Assembly (NCBI GenBank): GCA_023247085.1
Contig: JAHFHC010000020.1
Location: forward strand, 1 to 16,952
Direction of reading: 5' to 3'
DNA from: Microcaldota archaeon
GTDB taxonomy: Archaea; Micrarchaeota; Micrarchaeia; Norongarragalinales; UBA8480
Length of the DNA stretch: 16,952 nucleotides
Shown: piece after piece, positions 1 through 7,761 of the stretch
Layout: each line of letters opens with the position of its first letter
Position numbering within the stretch: position 1 is the stretch's first letter
The notes under the pieces: model-generated
The model's input: the letters and a program-made list of their open reading frames with translations, nothing else
Database searches by the model: none
What the model was told of the DNA's origin: nothing
Position numbers and translations under genes: made by a program

Positions 1-592
1 TTTTTGCTAATTCTGGTGATTCTATGTCCGGGTCAGTTGTGATTTCCACTAGGGGTATTCCGAGCCGGTCTACGCCATAAGCTGCTCGTTTTGCTTCTTG
101 TCGTTCAATTATTCTACAACTTTCTTCTTCAAGTGAAATTGTGCCTATGCCGATTTTTTTGCCGTCAATTACTATTTTGCCATTTAATGCAATGAGTGCA
201 GTTCGTTGAAACCCGCTTACTGTGCTTCCGTCAATGATTGACTTGCGCATTACATGAACTTCATTGACAATTTTTGCGTTTAAAGTTTTTGCAATTTGCA
301 ATGCAATTTGCAGCGCTTCTTCGTTGACTAACCTGGGTGGTTCATCGTCGCTTTCAACTAAACAACTTGTTTTTTCACCGCAAGTATATTCGTAACTCTT
401 GTCGTTACTTGCTTCGAACAATGCAGCTACATCTGTTGTTCCAAGTTCGCCGGTTATACTGCGTAATTTACGCGTTATGTGAACGTCTTTTTCTGTAATT
501 TGCTTGTTTGCATCAGCGTAACAGTTGCAGAATAATTTGTGTGTATCTAGCCTCTGGTGAATTTCTAAGCCGCACTTTACTGTTGTTGTCAT
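1..592 (-). CDS. gatE: Glutamyl-tRNA(Gln) amidotransferase subunit E, 5' part (truncated by window edge)
   Basis: GatE works with GatD to convert Glu-tRNA(Gln) to Gln-tRNA(Gln) in archaea. GatE holds the tRNA-binding and kinase/transamidase site, and GatD releases the ammonia. The 197 or so visible residues begin MTTTVKCGLEIHQRLDTHKLFC and contain RKSIIDGSTVSGFQRT at about residues 117-132 and an EEESCR stretch. These are hallmarks of the GatB/GatE family. The ATG at 592 overlaps the TGA stop of gatD as ATGA, so translation is probably coupled and the two subunits are made together. The reading frame is open to the left edge with no stop, so the rest of the kinase-like core and the tail domain lie outside the window. 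GatE differs from bacterial-type GatB in pairing with GatD, and the adjacent gatD makes GatE the clear choice. Confidence 0.95.
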   Translation of the reverse strand, partial: MTTTVKCGLEIHQRLDTHKLFCNCYADANKQITEKDVHITRKLRSITGELGTTDVAALFEASNDKSYEYTCGEKTSCLVESDDEPPRLVNEEALQIALQIAKTLNAKIVNEVHVMRKSIIDGSTVSGFQRTALIALNGKIVIDGKKIGIGTISLEEESCRIIERQEAKRAAYGVDRLGIPLVEITTDPDIESPELAK

Positions 593-1935
593 TGGAATTC
601 CTCAGTTATGCGCGGGTTGATTTCCCCTGCTATATTTTCAAGCATTTTCTTCTTCACTTCTTCTCTATCGTAATTATGCCCAAGTAGCCAGCCTAGTTTT
701 ATGTACGCGGTTTCAGTTAGCATATCTTCACAATGAACTGCCCCTGCATCTCTCAATAGCCTTAAGTTGCGGTAAACGTATGCATTTGTCCGCCCGTAAA
801 TACTCTGACTTGTTACAGCCACTACAATTCCTTTTTTTACCGCACGTTCAACATGTGGAATCCAAGATAGCTTTCTTGTTAATGGCCCTGCGCCTGCTCC
901 GCTTTTGCCAGTTGGCACATGTCCAAGCGCCATACCCTCTATTACGATGCCCTTGTAATGTTTTTGGATTAAGTAGTCAATTAGAGTTGGGTCTGAACCC
1001 GGGTAAGCTTTGATAATTGCTACTTTTGGTTCAAAGTCGGTTTCTGCGCGCACTATTGTTTCTGAACGAGAATTTAGCCGGCTGTTAAGTTTTTCTATTC
1101 TACCATCTGAAAAAATGCGGGCAAGTGGCTTTTCATTTATTGCTTTAAACGCATCTCGCCGAGTAGTGTGCATTTTGCGTACTTTTGTGCCGCGAATAGC
1201 ATAACAATAATCATCGTTGCTAGTAGCGTGCATAACCGTAGCAACTTCGGCAATGTCGGACGTTGCAAAATGCGCTCCGCATAATAAGTTAAGTGAACCA
1301 TCGAAACTTGACCGGTCCGGAGAGCGCTGTGCGCCTACAATTGCAACTGGTTTACATAAGTCCCGCAGCATAAATGACAACGCAGCTGCTGTGAAATGCA
1401 TTGAGTCTGTACCATGCGTGATTATGACTCCCTCTGCGCCGGCGTTTAATTCTTTTACAACTGCTTTTGCTAGTTTTTGCCAGTGAGTGTAGTTCATATC
1501 TTCACTTGCAATTGTGAATAGTGAAGTGATTGAACGCAAGTTAACAAATTTTCCAAGTTCAGGCGTAGTTGCGATTATCTCTTCTGGTGTTCGGCACATG
1601 TAAACTGCGCCGCTCTTGTAATCAATGTGTGTGCCAATTGTTCCGCCGGTTCCAATAAGCGAAATTGCTTTAAGCCCTTCTTTTTTTTCAAGTTTAATAG
1701 TTGGAATTTTTCCAATTTCAATTCGGGGGCCAATCTTTTCGATTTTTTCTACGTCTTTTAGCCCAACGTTGTACCCGCTTTCTAGTTTTAATATAATTGC
1801 TTGTTCGTCGCCGGTTTCAATGCGTGGCATCAAGTAACCCGTGAGGTCTTCTCCCTTCCAGTGCACCTTGACAAAGTCGCCGACTTTAACTTTGTTTTTG
1901 TCAATAACTCGTTTAGTTTTTCCAGTATAAGGCAT
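589..1935 (-). CDS. gatD: Glutamyl-tRNA(Gln) amidotransferase subunit D (asparaginase-like)
   Basis: GatD is the glutaminase of the archaeal GatDE complex. It hydrolyses glutamine and passes ammonia to GatE to amidate Glu-tRNA(Gln). The protein is about 448 residues, the normal size for the family. A small N-terminal domain (about residues 15-70, with VGDFVKVHWKG) precedes an asparaginase I-type domain. The asparaginase active-site Thr loop is IGTGGTIGTHID. The second Thr-Asp pair lies in THGTDSMHFTAAALSFML, and the catalytic Lys is expected in IRGTKVRKMH. GAQRSPDRSSFDG is also conserved. I chose ATG at 1935. A GTG at 1950 in the same frame would add MSRLQ, and neither has a strong ribosome site. 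The stop overlaps the gatE start as ATGA. No intact TATA box is obvious directly upstream. The key residues appear intact. Confidence 0.96.
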   Translation of the reverse strand: MPYTGKTKRVIDKNKVKVGDFVKVHWKGEDLTGYLMPRIETGDEQAIILKLESGYNVGLKDVEKIEKIGPRIEIGKIPTIKLEKKEGLKAISLIGTGGTIGTHIDYKSGAVYMCRTPEEIIATTPELGKFVNLRSITSLFTIASEDMNYTHWQKLAKAVVKELNAGAEGVIITHGTDSMHFTAAALSFMLRDLCKPVAIVGAQRSPDRSSFDGSLNLLCGAHFATSDIAEVATVMHATSNDDYCYAIRGTKVRKMHTTRRDAFKAINEKPLARIFSDGRIEKLNSRLNSRSETIVRAETDFEPKVAIIKAYPGSDPTLIDYLIQKHYKGIVIEGMALGHVPTGKSGAGAGPLTRKLSWIPHVERAVKKGIVVAVTSQSIYGRTNAYVYRNLRLLRDAGAVHCEDMLTETAYIKLGWLLGHNYDREEVKKKMLENIAGEINPRITEEFQ

Positions 1936-2025
1936 TTGTAATCTACTCACTTCAACGTAAAGCTAGAAGAAAAACATTGCGATAGTTGCCAATCAATGCT
2001 AAGATAATGTGGTGGCGCTAGCAAG

Positions 2026-2055
2026 TATTTTTATGGTCGTGTATTAAAAAACACG
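2026..2055 (+). promoter_or_regulatory. Promoter with inverted repeat upstream of VIT1-family gene
   Basis: A TATA-like run TATTTTTAT lies at 2026-2034, followed at 2038-2055 by an inverted repeat (CGTGT, 8-nt AT spacer, ACACG). A second A/T box, TTAAAAAA, sits in the spacer about 25 nt before the ATG and would give a leaderless transcript. The repeat therefore overlaps the likely transcription start or second TATA box, where a repressor could act. An operator is inferred only from position and symmetry. It could equally form a small hairpin. Confidence 0.35.
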
Positions 2056-2072
2056 GCTGGGATAATTAATTT

Positions 2073-2801
2073 ATGTCTACTACTAAAAAAGAAGCGAAGC
2101 TGCACATTTTAAATGAACAGTCAAATCAAAACACAAAAGGCGCGCTTCTCCGACAAATTATACTAGGCGGCCAAGATGGGCTTGTAAATGTACTTGGCAT
2201 AATCCTCGCGCTTGCAACTGGCACAAATGATCGCGCGATTATCATACTTGGAGGGCTTGCGGCTACGTTTGCGGAAAGTATTTCAATGGCTGCAGTTGCC
2301 TATACGTCTGGCAAGGCACAGCGGGACTATTATTATTGCGAATTAGAGCGCGAGAAATACGAAATGAAACACTTTCCAGATGTAGAGCGCGAAGAAATTC
2401 GTTTGATTTATATGAAAAAAGGGTTTCGAGGCAAACAACTCAAAAATATAGTTTCTAAAATTTGCAGTGATAAAAAACTCTGGCTCGAAACCATGATGAC
2501 TGAAGAGCTCAATTTGTCCGAAAGTAAAGATATTAAACCAATGCGGGAAGGGGCAATTGTGGGCATATCTGCAATGGTTGGTTCGATCGTCCCATTGCTG
2601 CCTTTCTTCTTCTTGTCACCGCAAGCGGCAATCCTGCCGTCACTAATGCTGTCAATAATTGCATTGTTCGTTACTGGCGCATACAAGGGCAAAACAACCA
2701 TTGGCTCGTGGTGGAAATCCGGCATTGAAATGGCTGCAATTGGAATCGCAGCTGCACTTATTGGATATGCTATTGGAATACTAGTTGGTGCTAAAGTATA
2801 A
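2073..2801 (+). CDS. VIT1/CCC1-family iron (manganese) transporter
   Basis: This is a membrane protein of 242 residues of the vacuolar iron transporter family. Members export Fe2+ or Mn2+ from the cytoplasm, typically by exchange with protons. Residues 28-50 (RQIILGGQDGLVNVLGIILAL) form the first conserved segment. Residues 56-80 with ESISMAAVAYTSG are the second. A Glu-rich cytoplasmic stretch (about 85-150, with ELEREKYEMKHF and EREEIR) matches the metal-binding domain of the family. Three hydrophobic segments at about 160-182, 185-205 and 218-238 complete the five-helix plan. The start MSTTKKEAKL is the first ATG. It ends 29 nt before the convergent elp3 stop. In an archaeon without vacuoles the likely job is metal detoxification across the cell membrane. 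The substrate is inferred from the family. Confidence 0.9.
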   Translation: MSTTKKEAKLHILNEQSNQNTKGALLRQIILGGQDGLVNVLGIILALATGTNDRAIIILGGLAATFAESISMAAVAYTSGKAQRDYYYCELEREKYEMKHFPDVEREEIRLIYMKKGFRGKQLKNIVSKICSDKKLWLETMMTEELNLSESKDIKPMREGAIVGISAMVGSIVPLLPFFFLSPQAAILPSLMLSIIALFVTGAYKGKTTIGSWWKSGIEMAAIGIAAALIGYAIGILVGAKV

Positions 2802-2830
2802 GCTATCTTTAGTGAAGCTGATTAGTTACT

Positions 2831-4378
2831 TCATTTCGGCAGTGTTTTACCCATGTAGTGGCCGATTCTTTTGTAGCCTAGTTTATGGTAATATTCTCGC
2901 GCTCCAACTCCGCTTATAACTAGTAATTTGTGCGCGTCGAATTCTTCTTGCGAGATTCTCTCAGCTTCTTCAAGTAATTTCTTTCCAAGGCCGTGGTGTT
3001 GTACTATACCCGTTCCGCCAATAGGTGCTTGGTCGCCATACACGTGTAACTCGCGTACCCCGCAAGTTTTGCTATTGATTTCTTTGAGAAACGGTTTACC
3101 TGGATTACGTAGTCGACAGAATCCAAAAAGCGTGTCATTTGCTTCAAAACTAAGGAACACTTCATCTCCACCACTTGCGCGGTAATCAAACCGCTTGAGT
3201 TTTGCATCTCCTACATCAACAATTTCCTTTCGGGACTTAAGCCCCGCTTCTCTACAACGAATACACTTGCATTTAATTCCATACTCGTCACACTTTGCTT
3301 TTATCATTTCGCGTAAATTACTGTTCTTCACACCTGCAGCTACGAGTGTAGTTGGTATGTCCCGATCAACTCGCATTACCCTGCAATATTCTGGAATGAA
3401 TTGCTTACAACGCGCAATTACATCCGCTGCTTGTTGCGAATTATAAGGTTCAAATTCTCCGCGCTTCCACATTTCAAACAGTGGCGTATTTGGCAAAACT
3501 AGGCACGGGTAAATTTTAATCATGTCGGGCCGAAAGCCCTCTTCGCTGAACAATCTACTGAACATCTCCACGTCTTTATCTGGTTTTGAAAACGTTCCGG
3601 GCATAAAGTGATGACATACTTTGAAAAAAGCATCTTTACAACGTTGAGTCGCATCAATAGATTCTTGTACCCCGTGGCCACGCTGCATTTTTTCTAGTGC
3701 CTTATCATCAAGGCTTTGAATACCTAGTTCAATGCGCGTTGCACCCAGTGATAAAAACCAATCTACGTCAGATTCAGTGCACCAGTCTGGCCGAGTTTCA
3801 AATGTTAATCCAATTACCCTGTGCTTAGCTGTTTCGTTTACTTTTTGTGCTTCTGCAATGTCTTTTGATACTTTGCCATTAAAGCCATCAAACGCCCCTT
3901 TTACGAACTCATATTGGTAATCGCGAGGAAACGCATTGAAAGTAGCGCCCATTACAATAACTTCACACTTTTCAGGATCATGACCAATAGCAGCTAATTG
4001 TTCTAACCGATTACGTACTTGCCTAACTGCATCGAAATTGTTTTGTCGTGCGCGCATTGCAGCAGGTTCAAAACCAGTATAACTCTTTGGAGACGTAACC
4101 CCGCCAGGGCAGTAAATGCACTTACCTGGACAGCCAGCTGGTTTTGTCATAATTGCAATTACGCTTACTCCCGAAAGCCCACGGACATTGCGAATGCGCA
4201 ATAGTTTTTCTAATTCGCTGCGTTTCTTTCCACTAGCTTCAAGTAATTCTGAATTTGGAATTAAATCTTTTAAGCCAAATTTTTTGCTAATTCGCTTTTT
4301 AATCCCAATCACTTCTTCTGAAGTAATTGGATTTTCAATTGCTATTGCTTCAAGTATCTCTTTAACTGGACTTTTCAT
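2831..4378 (-). CDS. elp3: Elp3-type tRNA uridine(34) acetyltransferase
   Basis: Archaeal Elp3 acts alone. It uses a radical SAM cluster and acetyl-CoA to add a carboxymethyl-type group to the wobble uridine (cm5U) of tRNA. The protein is 515 residues, full length for the family. The radical SAM cysteines are C83, C87 and C90 in AGCPGKCIYCPGG (CX3CX2C). Conserved core segments include GLTFETRPDWC and RIELGIQSLDD. A Cys cluster around residues 363-380 (KAKCDEYGIKCKCIRC) resembles the zinc site. The C-terminal third is a GNAT domain with an acetyl-CoA loop, QHHGLGKKLL, and ends YYHKLGYKRIGHYMGKTL. The start is the first ATG. An A/T box (TTAAAAGC, about 4428-4435) lies some 50 nt upstream, and a terminator-like hairpin separates it from the gene before. 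It appears intact. Confidence 0.96.
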   Translation of the reverse strand: MKSPVKEILEAIAIENPITSEEVIGIKKRISKKFGLKDLIPNSELLEASGKKRSELEKLLRIRNVRGLSGVSVIAIMTKPAGCPGKCIYCPGGVTSPKSYTGFEPAAMRARQNNFDAVRQVRNRLEQLAAIGHDPEKCEVIVMGATFNAFPRDYQYEFVKGAFDGFNGKVSKDIAEAQKVNETAKHRVIGLTFETRPDWCTESDVDWFLSLGATRIELGIQSLDDKALEKMQRGHGVQESIDATQRCKDAFFKVCHHFMPGTFSKPDKDVEMFSRLFSEEGFRPDMIKIYPCLVLPNTPLFEMWKRGEFEPYNSQQAADVIARCKQFIPEYCRVMRVDRDIPTTLVAAGVKNSNLREMIKAKCDEYGIKCKCIRCREAGLKSRKEIVDVGDAKLKRFDYRASGGDEVFLSFEANDTLFGFCRLRNPGKPFLKEINSKTCGVRELHVYGDQAPIGGTGIVQHHGLGKKLLEEAERISQEEFDAHKLLVISGVGAREYYHKLGYKRIGHYMGKTLPK

Positions 4379-4439
4379 AAAAATTCGCCGATAAACGCCG
4401 TAGTGTGTTGTGCTAAATTCTAAGGGCTTTTAATGCTTA

Positions 4440-4467
4440 AAAATAGGAGTCGGTATAATCTCCCTAC
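4440..4467 (-). terminator. Hairpin plus U-tract after the secreted-protein gene
   Basis: On the minus strand TAGGGAG and CTCCTA arms (plus-strand 4461-4467 and 4445-4450, one bulged base) flank a 10-nt loop. They are followed directly by five Ts. The element lies just past the stop of the 4482-5303 gene and before elp3. Archaeal termination depends mainly on the U-tract, so the hairpin may be incidental. Confidence 0.45.
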
Positions 4468-4481
4468 TTTGTTTTGAAAGT

Positions 4482-5303
4482 TTATTTGAAGAATAAGTTA
4501 GACACTAAGCCAAATAAAGCGTATACGTGTTGTTCAACACTTGGAAACAACGGCAAGCCAAGAGATGAAGATTTAGCGTCTTGCATTAAGTCACTCGTTG
4601 TCACCACTTTAGCGTCTAGTTTCTTCATAACCGCTGGACTTGAAAGTGAAGTGACATTAATCGAAAACGCCACTTCTTTTTGTATGTTGCCAACAACTTC
4701 AAAAAATATTTCTTGTTCACTTCCGTGCGGCAAGAAAAACGTTTTTTTGAATTGCCAATCGTACGGCAACCCAGTTGCTTTAATCACAAAAGTATCACTT
4801 GCAATGCTCCTACTCTTTGCGCGTAGTAAGAACACTGCCGGTTGTCCAATTCCCGCAGTTACTGTTTGCTTGTCTAAATTTAACTCAACTACGTCTGGAT
4901 CAACATCGACTTTGAAATGCGCAGCTTCCGCCGGTGTGCCTTCGTATTCATCTAGAAAAACAACTGAAAACGTGTATTCTCGTTTCTCCGCAGTTGGGCT
5001 AACTGTAACGTAAACCGTCAACGGATTCTCGTACTTTAAACTATCTCGCGAAGTCCAACCCTCTGGAAGAGTTGCCTTCACAACATTTGCTTGATCCCAA
5101 AGCGCATTTTTCTTAGTTGCGGGATTAATAGCTGCAAGTACGCCTGTATCGCGAGAAAATTTAAGTTCCAGAGTCTGACCTGGAGCAACTGCGCCAAGCG
5201 AAACTGGGTCATTACCAACTTGCTTTTCAAGTGGTTCAAGCAATGAAACGCCGATTACTAAAGTAGGTAAGATCAAAAACAATGCAAGTGCGTGTTTTAA
5301 CAT
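4482..5303 (-). CDS. Secreted or surface protein with Ig-like beta domains, function unknown
   Basis: I do not recognise a named family. The 273-residue protein begins MLKHALALFLILPTLVIGVS, a clear signal peptide. What follows is rich in beta-strand pattern with no catalytic motif: GQTLELKFSRDTG, then PLTVYVTVSPTAEKREYTFSVVFLDE, then VELNLDKQTVTAGIGQPAVFLLRAKS and EIFFEVVGN. This resembles two or three tandem immunoglobulin-like or NEW3/CARDB-type domains, as in archaeal surface proteins. A short hydrophobic C-terminus (HVYALFGLVSNLFFK) could be a weak membrane anchor. ATG at 5303 is preferred over TTG at 5327. It starts the signal peptide cleanly, and an A/T element (TTATTAAATTT, about 5326-5336) lies some 25 nt upstream, as for a leaderless mRNA. 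It is expressed separately from elp3. Confidence 0.75.
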   Translation of the reverse strand: MLKHALALFLILPTLVIGVSLLEPLEKQVGNDPVSLGAVAPGQTLELKFSRDTGVLAAINPATKKNALWDQANVVKATLPEGWTSRDSLKYENPLTVYVTVSPTAEKREYTFSVVFLDEYEGTPAEAAHFKVDVDPDVVELNLDKQTVTAGIGQPAVFLLRAKSRSIASDTFVIKATGLPYDWQFKKTFFLPHGSEQEIFFEVVGNIQKEVAFSINVTSLSSPAVMKKLDAKVVTTSDLMQDAKSSSLGLPLFPSVEQHVYALFGLVSNLFFK

Positions 5304-5526
5304 AGCAAAATACTTAACAAGCTGCAAATTTAATAACTTGCACTATTTTCCCTAAAATCAACGACAATTCTCTTTTAATTTCAGCCCAAAGATTAAATTC
5401 GTCGATTTCCAAAATTTTCTTAAAAATTCGTGTTTTTGTCGAAAAAACGACAGTTTGATTTTCTTAGTTGTTGCTTTTTTTCATAGTTTGCAGGACGTTT
5501 GCCTCTCTAAAAAAAGTTTCCGAAAA

Positions 5527-5556
5527 GTACGATTTTCGTACCGTAACCTTTATATA
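5527..5556 (+). promoter_or_regulatory. Strong archaeal TATA promoter with upstream palindrome
   Basis: TTTATATA at 5549-5556 is a near-perfect archaeal box A, so transcription should start near 5577-5582. A perfect palindrome (GTACGA, TTT, TCGTAC) at 5527-5541 lies 8 nt upstream, where an activator or repressor could bind. No long protein gene follows, which points to an RNA product or a very short peptide. Confidence 0.6.
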
Positions 5557-5576
5557 CTATTTTCAAGTGAATAGTT

Positions 5577-5690
5577 ATCCCTACACGAATTCTAAGAAAA
5601 GAGTGGTGTTTCGAGAGAAGAAGGCGTTTCGGCTTTTAAGAAGGATTGCCTCCTTGGGTATTTTGCTCTTCTTTCTCTCCCCCTCTTAAT
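5577..5690 (+). ncRNA. Candidate structured small RNA, family unknown
   Basis: A transcript from the 5549 TATA box would start near 5577. It contains a long hairpin at 5613-5679. The arm GAGAGAAGAAG (5613-5623) pairs with 5668-5679 over 11 base pairs with one bulged T. Two further pairs (G24-C66, C25-G65 in 56xx numbering) extend it. A second stem-loop inside, at 5641-5655 (AAGGA, TTGCC, TCCTT), forms the tip. I see no SRP, RNase P, C/D-box or H/ACA signature. An alternative is a 28-codon reading frame from GTG 5606 to TAA 5687-5689, with a basic then hydrophobic peptide. The long complementary arms favour RNA structure. The 3' end is a guess. Confidence 0.4.
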
Positions 5691-5969
5691 TTAACACTAT
5701 TTAGCTATAGCACTACAAGTATCAAACAGAGTAAAATTCATTTTGTGAATAGCTTTTGTTTCCCTACTTTTTCACGGGTCAGTTTTTCAACAACAAGCTG
5801 AAAAAAACTCAAAACGTCATCCCCTATGCTTATTTTTTATTTCTACAAATAATTGGGGTGATTGTAAAACCGTGCATTCCATAGAGCCAGCTAAGCAATA
5901 AAGAGAACTTTTTCGTTAGCGCTGACTCCATATAAACTACTTCTCGCCACGAGTATAAAAAACTAGCGT
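5691..5969. other. Intergenic stretch without a recognised gene
   Basis: No convincing protein gene or known RNA is visible. It holds imperfect inverted repeats: AGCTAT/ATAGCT at about 5703-5752, and a hairpin at about 5779-5809 with CAGTTTTTCA and TGAAAAAAACTC arms. It also holds the minus-strand promoter described separately. A 21-codon frame from a minus-strand ATG near 5880 is too short to call. Confidence 0.4.
5929..5936 (-). promoter_or_regulatory. Orphan minus-strand TATA box
   Basis: On the minus strand TTTATATG matches box A, predicting a start near 5905. No protein gene follows before the 5303 start some 600 nt away. The hairpin at 5779-5809 would lie about 100 nt into the transcript. 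It could drive a short RNA, or be chance in AT-rich DNA. Confidence 0.3.
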
Positions 5970-6395
5970 TTAGAACTTTTTAATGTCTATTTTTTCTAAA
6001 TCTCCGTTTAAAATTATTGGTTTAACTGCTTCAATTTCGCTTTTGTAAAAAGGAATTTCTGGAATCGGGTTTAGTAGGAAAATCTTTTTGTTAAGTACGT
6101 GCGCAAAGCCAATTTCCATCAGGGTATTTCCCCCAATGTAATTTTTGATATTGCGTCTATCATAATTAAGTACAAGTATCGCGTCGCTTTGTTTGATCTT
6201 TTCCCAAAATTCGCGGATCGCGTCTTTTTCATTTTTATCGAATAATGTCAAAGCTTCTTTTTCACTTTCGGTTTTTCCCACGTATGCTTCACAAAATCCA
6301 GAAACAAAAACGACGTGCCCCTTAGCTTCTAGTTGTTTTTGTATTTCTAGCATTTTTTCCGTAAAGACCATGCTAGCGCAAATAGCTATTTTCAA
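5970..6395 (-). CDS. Nucleoside 2-deoxyribosyltransferase-like protein
   Basis: This is a small 141-residue cytosolic protein with a Rossmann-like pattern. KIAICASMVFTEKMLEIQKQL opens with a strand and helix. DAILVLNYDRR lies at residues 71-81. IGGNTLMEIGFAHVLNKKIFLLNP at 87-110 carries the Gly-Asn and Glu-Ile-Gly-Phe-Ala features of the deoxyribosyltransferase-like/YtoQ fold, common in DPANN archaea and candidate phyla bacteria. Whether it transfers deoxyribose, hydrolyses nucleotides or does something else cannot be told. The start is TTG at 6395. GGTGA sits 9 nt before it, immediately after the stop of the DUF373 gene, which is strong support for this non-ATG start and for an operon. The next ATG, MVFTEK, would lose the first strand. 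Confidence 0.75.
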   Translation of the reverse strand: MKIAICASMVFTEKMLEIQKQLEAKGHVVFVSGFCEAYVGKTESEKEALTLFDKNEKDAIREFWEKIKQSDAILVLNYDRRNIKNYIGGNTLMEIGFAHVLNKKIFLLNPIPEIPFYKSEIEAVKPIILNGDLEKIDIKKF

Positions 6396-6410
6396 TTTTA
6401 AATTTCACCG

Positions 6411-7667
6411 TTAATACTTTACAATTATTTTGTCTTCAAATGAGGCTAAGTAGTCTAGTGGAATGTCGAACTTTTGTTCATTTGGAGTTGCTATTATCAC
6501 TGTTCCTTTTTTGCGGTTTACGCCAAGTACTTTGCCGACTGTTGCGCCAACTTCAGTGAACACTGTTTTACCTTCAATGTGCATTTTTGCAATTAAACTT
6601 ATTTTGAACTCGCGCGCTAAGTAAAGTAAGAGTAGCATGAGTACTATTACAAGTAGGAGTGTAGTGAAGAACTCGGCAAATCCAATTGTTCCAAGTACCC
6701 ATTCAGCTGCGTTGGAGAACAGTAACCACATTAGGATGACTGAGCCGAAGTAAGTTAAGTATTGTGGCAAAATATAATATTTTTTTTCGCTTGCTGCTTC
6801 TATGAATTTACCTGCGATTACGAGTAAAATTGCTGGGACAAGTAGCAAAAGTAAATCTTTTTCAAATCCAGCTGCTAATTTTGCTATGTCGGTTATTCCT
6901 GCTAATCGCATTGCAGATATGCGTGAGAAGCCAAGCCAAATTGAAACTGCAGCAAGTGGAATTGCTCCAAAGTAAAAGATGAAGCCGAGTTTGTTAAATG
7001 AAACTTCGAAGTCGTGTAATCCACGTAGCATCCGGTCCTCTATACCGGTTCCTTTTAGTATCAAGTATGCGCCAAGTATGCCGATAAAAACTCTTAAGCC
7101 AACGATTTCTGAAAAGGCGAATAATAGTAATACTATTCCAGGTATGCCGAACACTATGCGTGCGTAGTGTGGGTCTTTTAATTTGTCTAGAATTGTGAAA
7201 TAAGTGGTTTCTAGTTCTTTTGCTTGTTTTATTGTTAATCTGCGTACTTCGTTTATTTTTATGCGTGATTGAATTAGTGGCAATACTTGCTCGTCGCTTG
7301 CGCCATCTGAAATTAATATGCATGCATCTGGTTTGAATTTGGCAATTATGTCTTCAAGTTGCCTTACCACTTCACGCGTAGCTGCAAACCCGAGTTTCTT
7401 ATCTCCAGTTAGTGTGGCAACTTCAACTAGGTATTCTGTTGATAATTCGTTCGCTGCTCTAACTGCTTCAAACATTGCGTTTGCATCTGAGTCAGTTGGG
7501 TCAGCCAAAGCTAGTTTAGCTGCTGCTTCTGTACAGTTTTTCTTACCGATTACTGGCCCCCTTACTTTGCCTTTTTCGAACAAATCGTTGTCAATGTCGA
7601 TGTTCAGCACAAGTAAACGGTTAGCTTCTTTTGCCATGTTATCTAAAATTTTGGGGTTTCCAACCAT
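6411..7667 (-). CDS. DUF373 family integral membrane protein
   Basis: This is an archaeal membrane protein of 418 residues with an N-terminal soluble domain of unknown function. Acidic motifs are NIDIDNDLFEKG (22-33), DPTDSDANAMFEAV (56-69) and LISDGASDEQVLPLIQ (118-133). These are typical of DUF373 and suggest metal or nucleotide binding. About six hydrophobic segments follow: 171-188, 190-206, 226-246, 270-287, 305-320 and 332-350. The last 65 residues (VGATVGKVLGVNRKKGTVIIATPNEQKFDIPLDYLASFEDKIIVKY, read in short blocks) look like a small PRC-barrel-type beta domain: GATVGKVLGV, then FDIPLDYLASFEDK. The role is unknown. It starts at ATG 7667, though MAKEANR at 7637 is possible. It shares a short divergent promoter with the slipin gene and is followed by the deoxyribosyltransferase-like gene 15 nt downstream. 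Confidence 0.85.
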   Translation of the reverse strand: MVGNPKILDNMAKEANRLLVLNIDIDNDLFEKGKVRGPVIGKKNCTEAAAKLALADPTDSDANAMFEAVRAANELSTEYLVEVATLTGDKKLGFAATREVVRQLEDIIAKFKPDACILISDGASDEQVLPLIQSRIKINEVRRLTIKQAKELETTYFTILDKLKDPHYARIVFGIPGIVLLLFAFSEIVGLRVFIGILGAYLILKGTGIEDRMLRGLHDFEVSFNKLGFIFYFGAIPLAAVSIWLGFSRISAMRLAGITDIAKLAAGFEKDLLLLLVPAILLVIAGKFIEAASEKKYYILPQYLTYFGSVILMWLLFSNAAEWVLGTIGFAEFFTTLLLVIVLMLLLLYLAREFKISLIAKMHIEGKTVFTEVGATVGKVLGVNRKKGTVIIATPNEQKFDIPLDYLASFEDKIIVKY

Positions 7668-7711
7668 TTAAACATCTTCTTTAACTAGGCGGGTCAAAAA
7701 GCAGCGAATGT

Positions 7712-7719
7712 CTTATAAA
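7712..7719. promoter_or_regulatory. Shared TATA element between DUF373 and slipin genes
   Basis: TTATAAA on the plus strand and TTTATAAG on the minus strand are the same near-symmetric sequence. It lies 43-50 nt before the slipin ATG and 45-52 nt before the DUF373 ATG. Either or both genes could use it, with starts near 7742 (plus) and 7688 (minus). The gap between the genes is only about 94 nt. Confidence 0.45.
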
Positions 7720-7761
7720 CTTCAATTTTCCATGTTTTACAACTAGTAAGTGATTACATTT

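Noticed and set aside
3004-3207. Other-frame reading frames inside elp3, gatD and the DUF373 gene
   Set aside because: They lie within strongly conserved genes, have no ribosome sites or recognisable motifs, and reflect codon composition.
5468-5689. 73-codon plus-strand reading frame
   Set aside because: It starts well upstream of the TATA box at 5549, has no ribosome site and no recognisable domain, and overlaps the palindrome, promoter and hairpin. Only its last 28 codons lie after the predicted start.
5700-5870. C/D-box guide RNA
   Set aside because: Only partial C boxes (five of seven bases) and unpaired CTGA sites are present, without the proper spacing.
5304-5969. SRP RNA or RNase P RNA in the large gap
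   Set aside because: I looked for the conserved helix 8 bases of SRP RNA and the universal core motifs of RNase P RNA on both strands and found none.
6411-6605. NfeD-type OB domain at the DUF373 C-terminus as the missing slipin partner
   Set aside because: The glycine pattern of NfeD domains is not evident. The IPLDYLASFEDK segment fits a PRC-barrel-like fold better, and this is itself uncertain.
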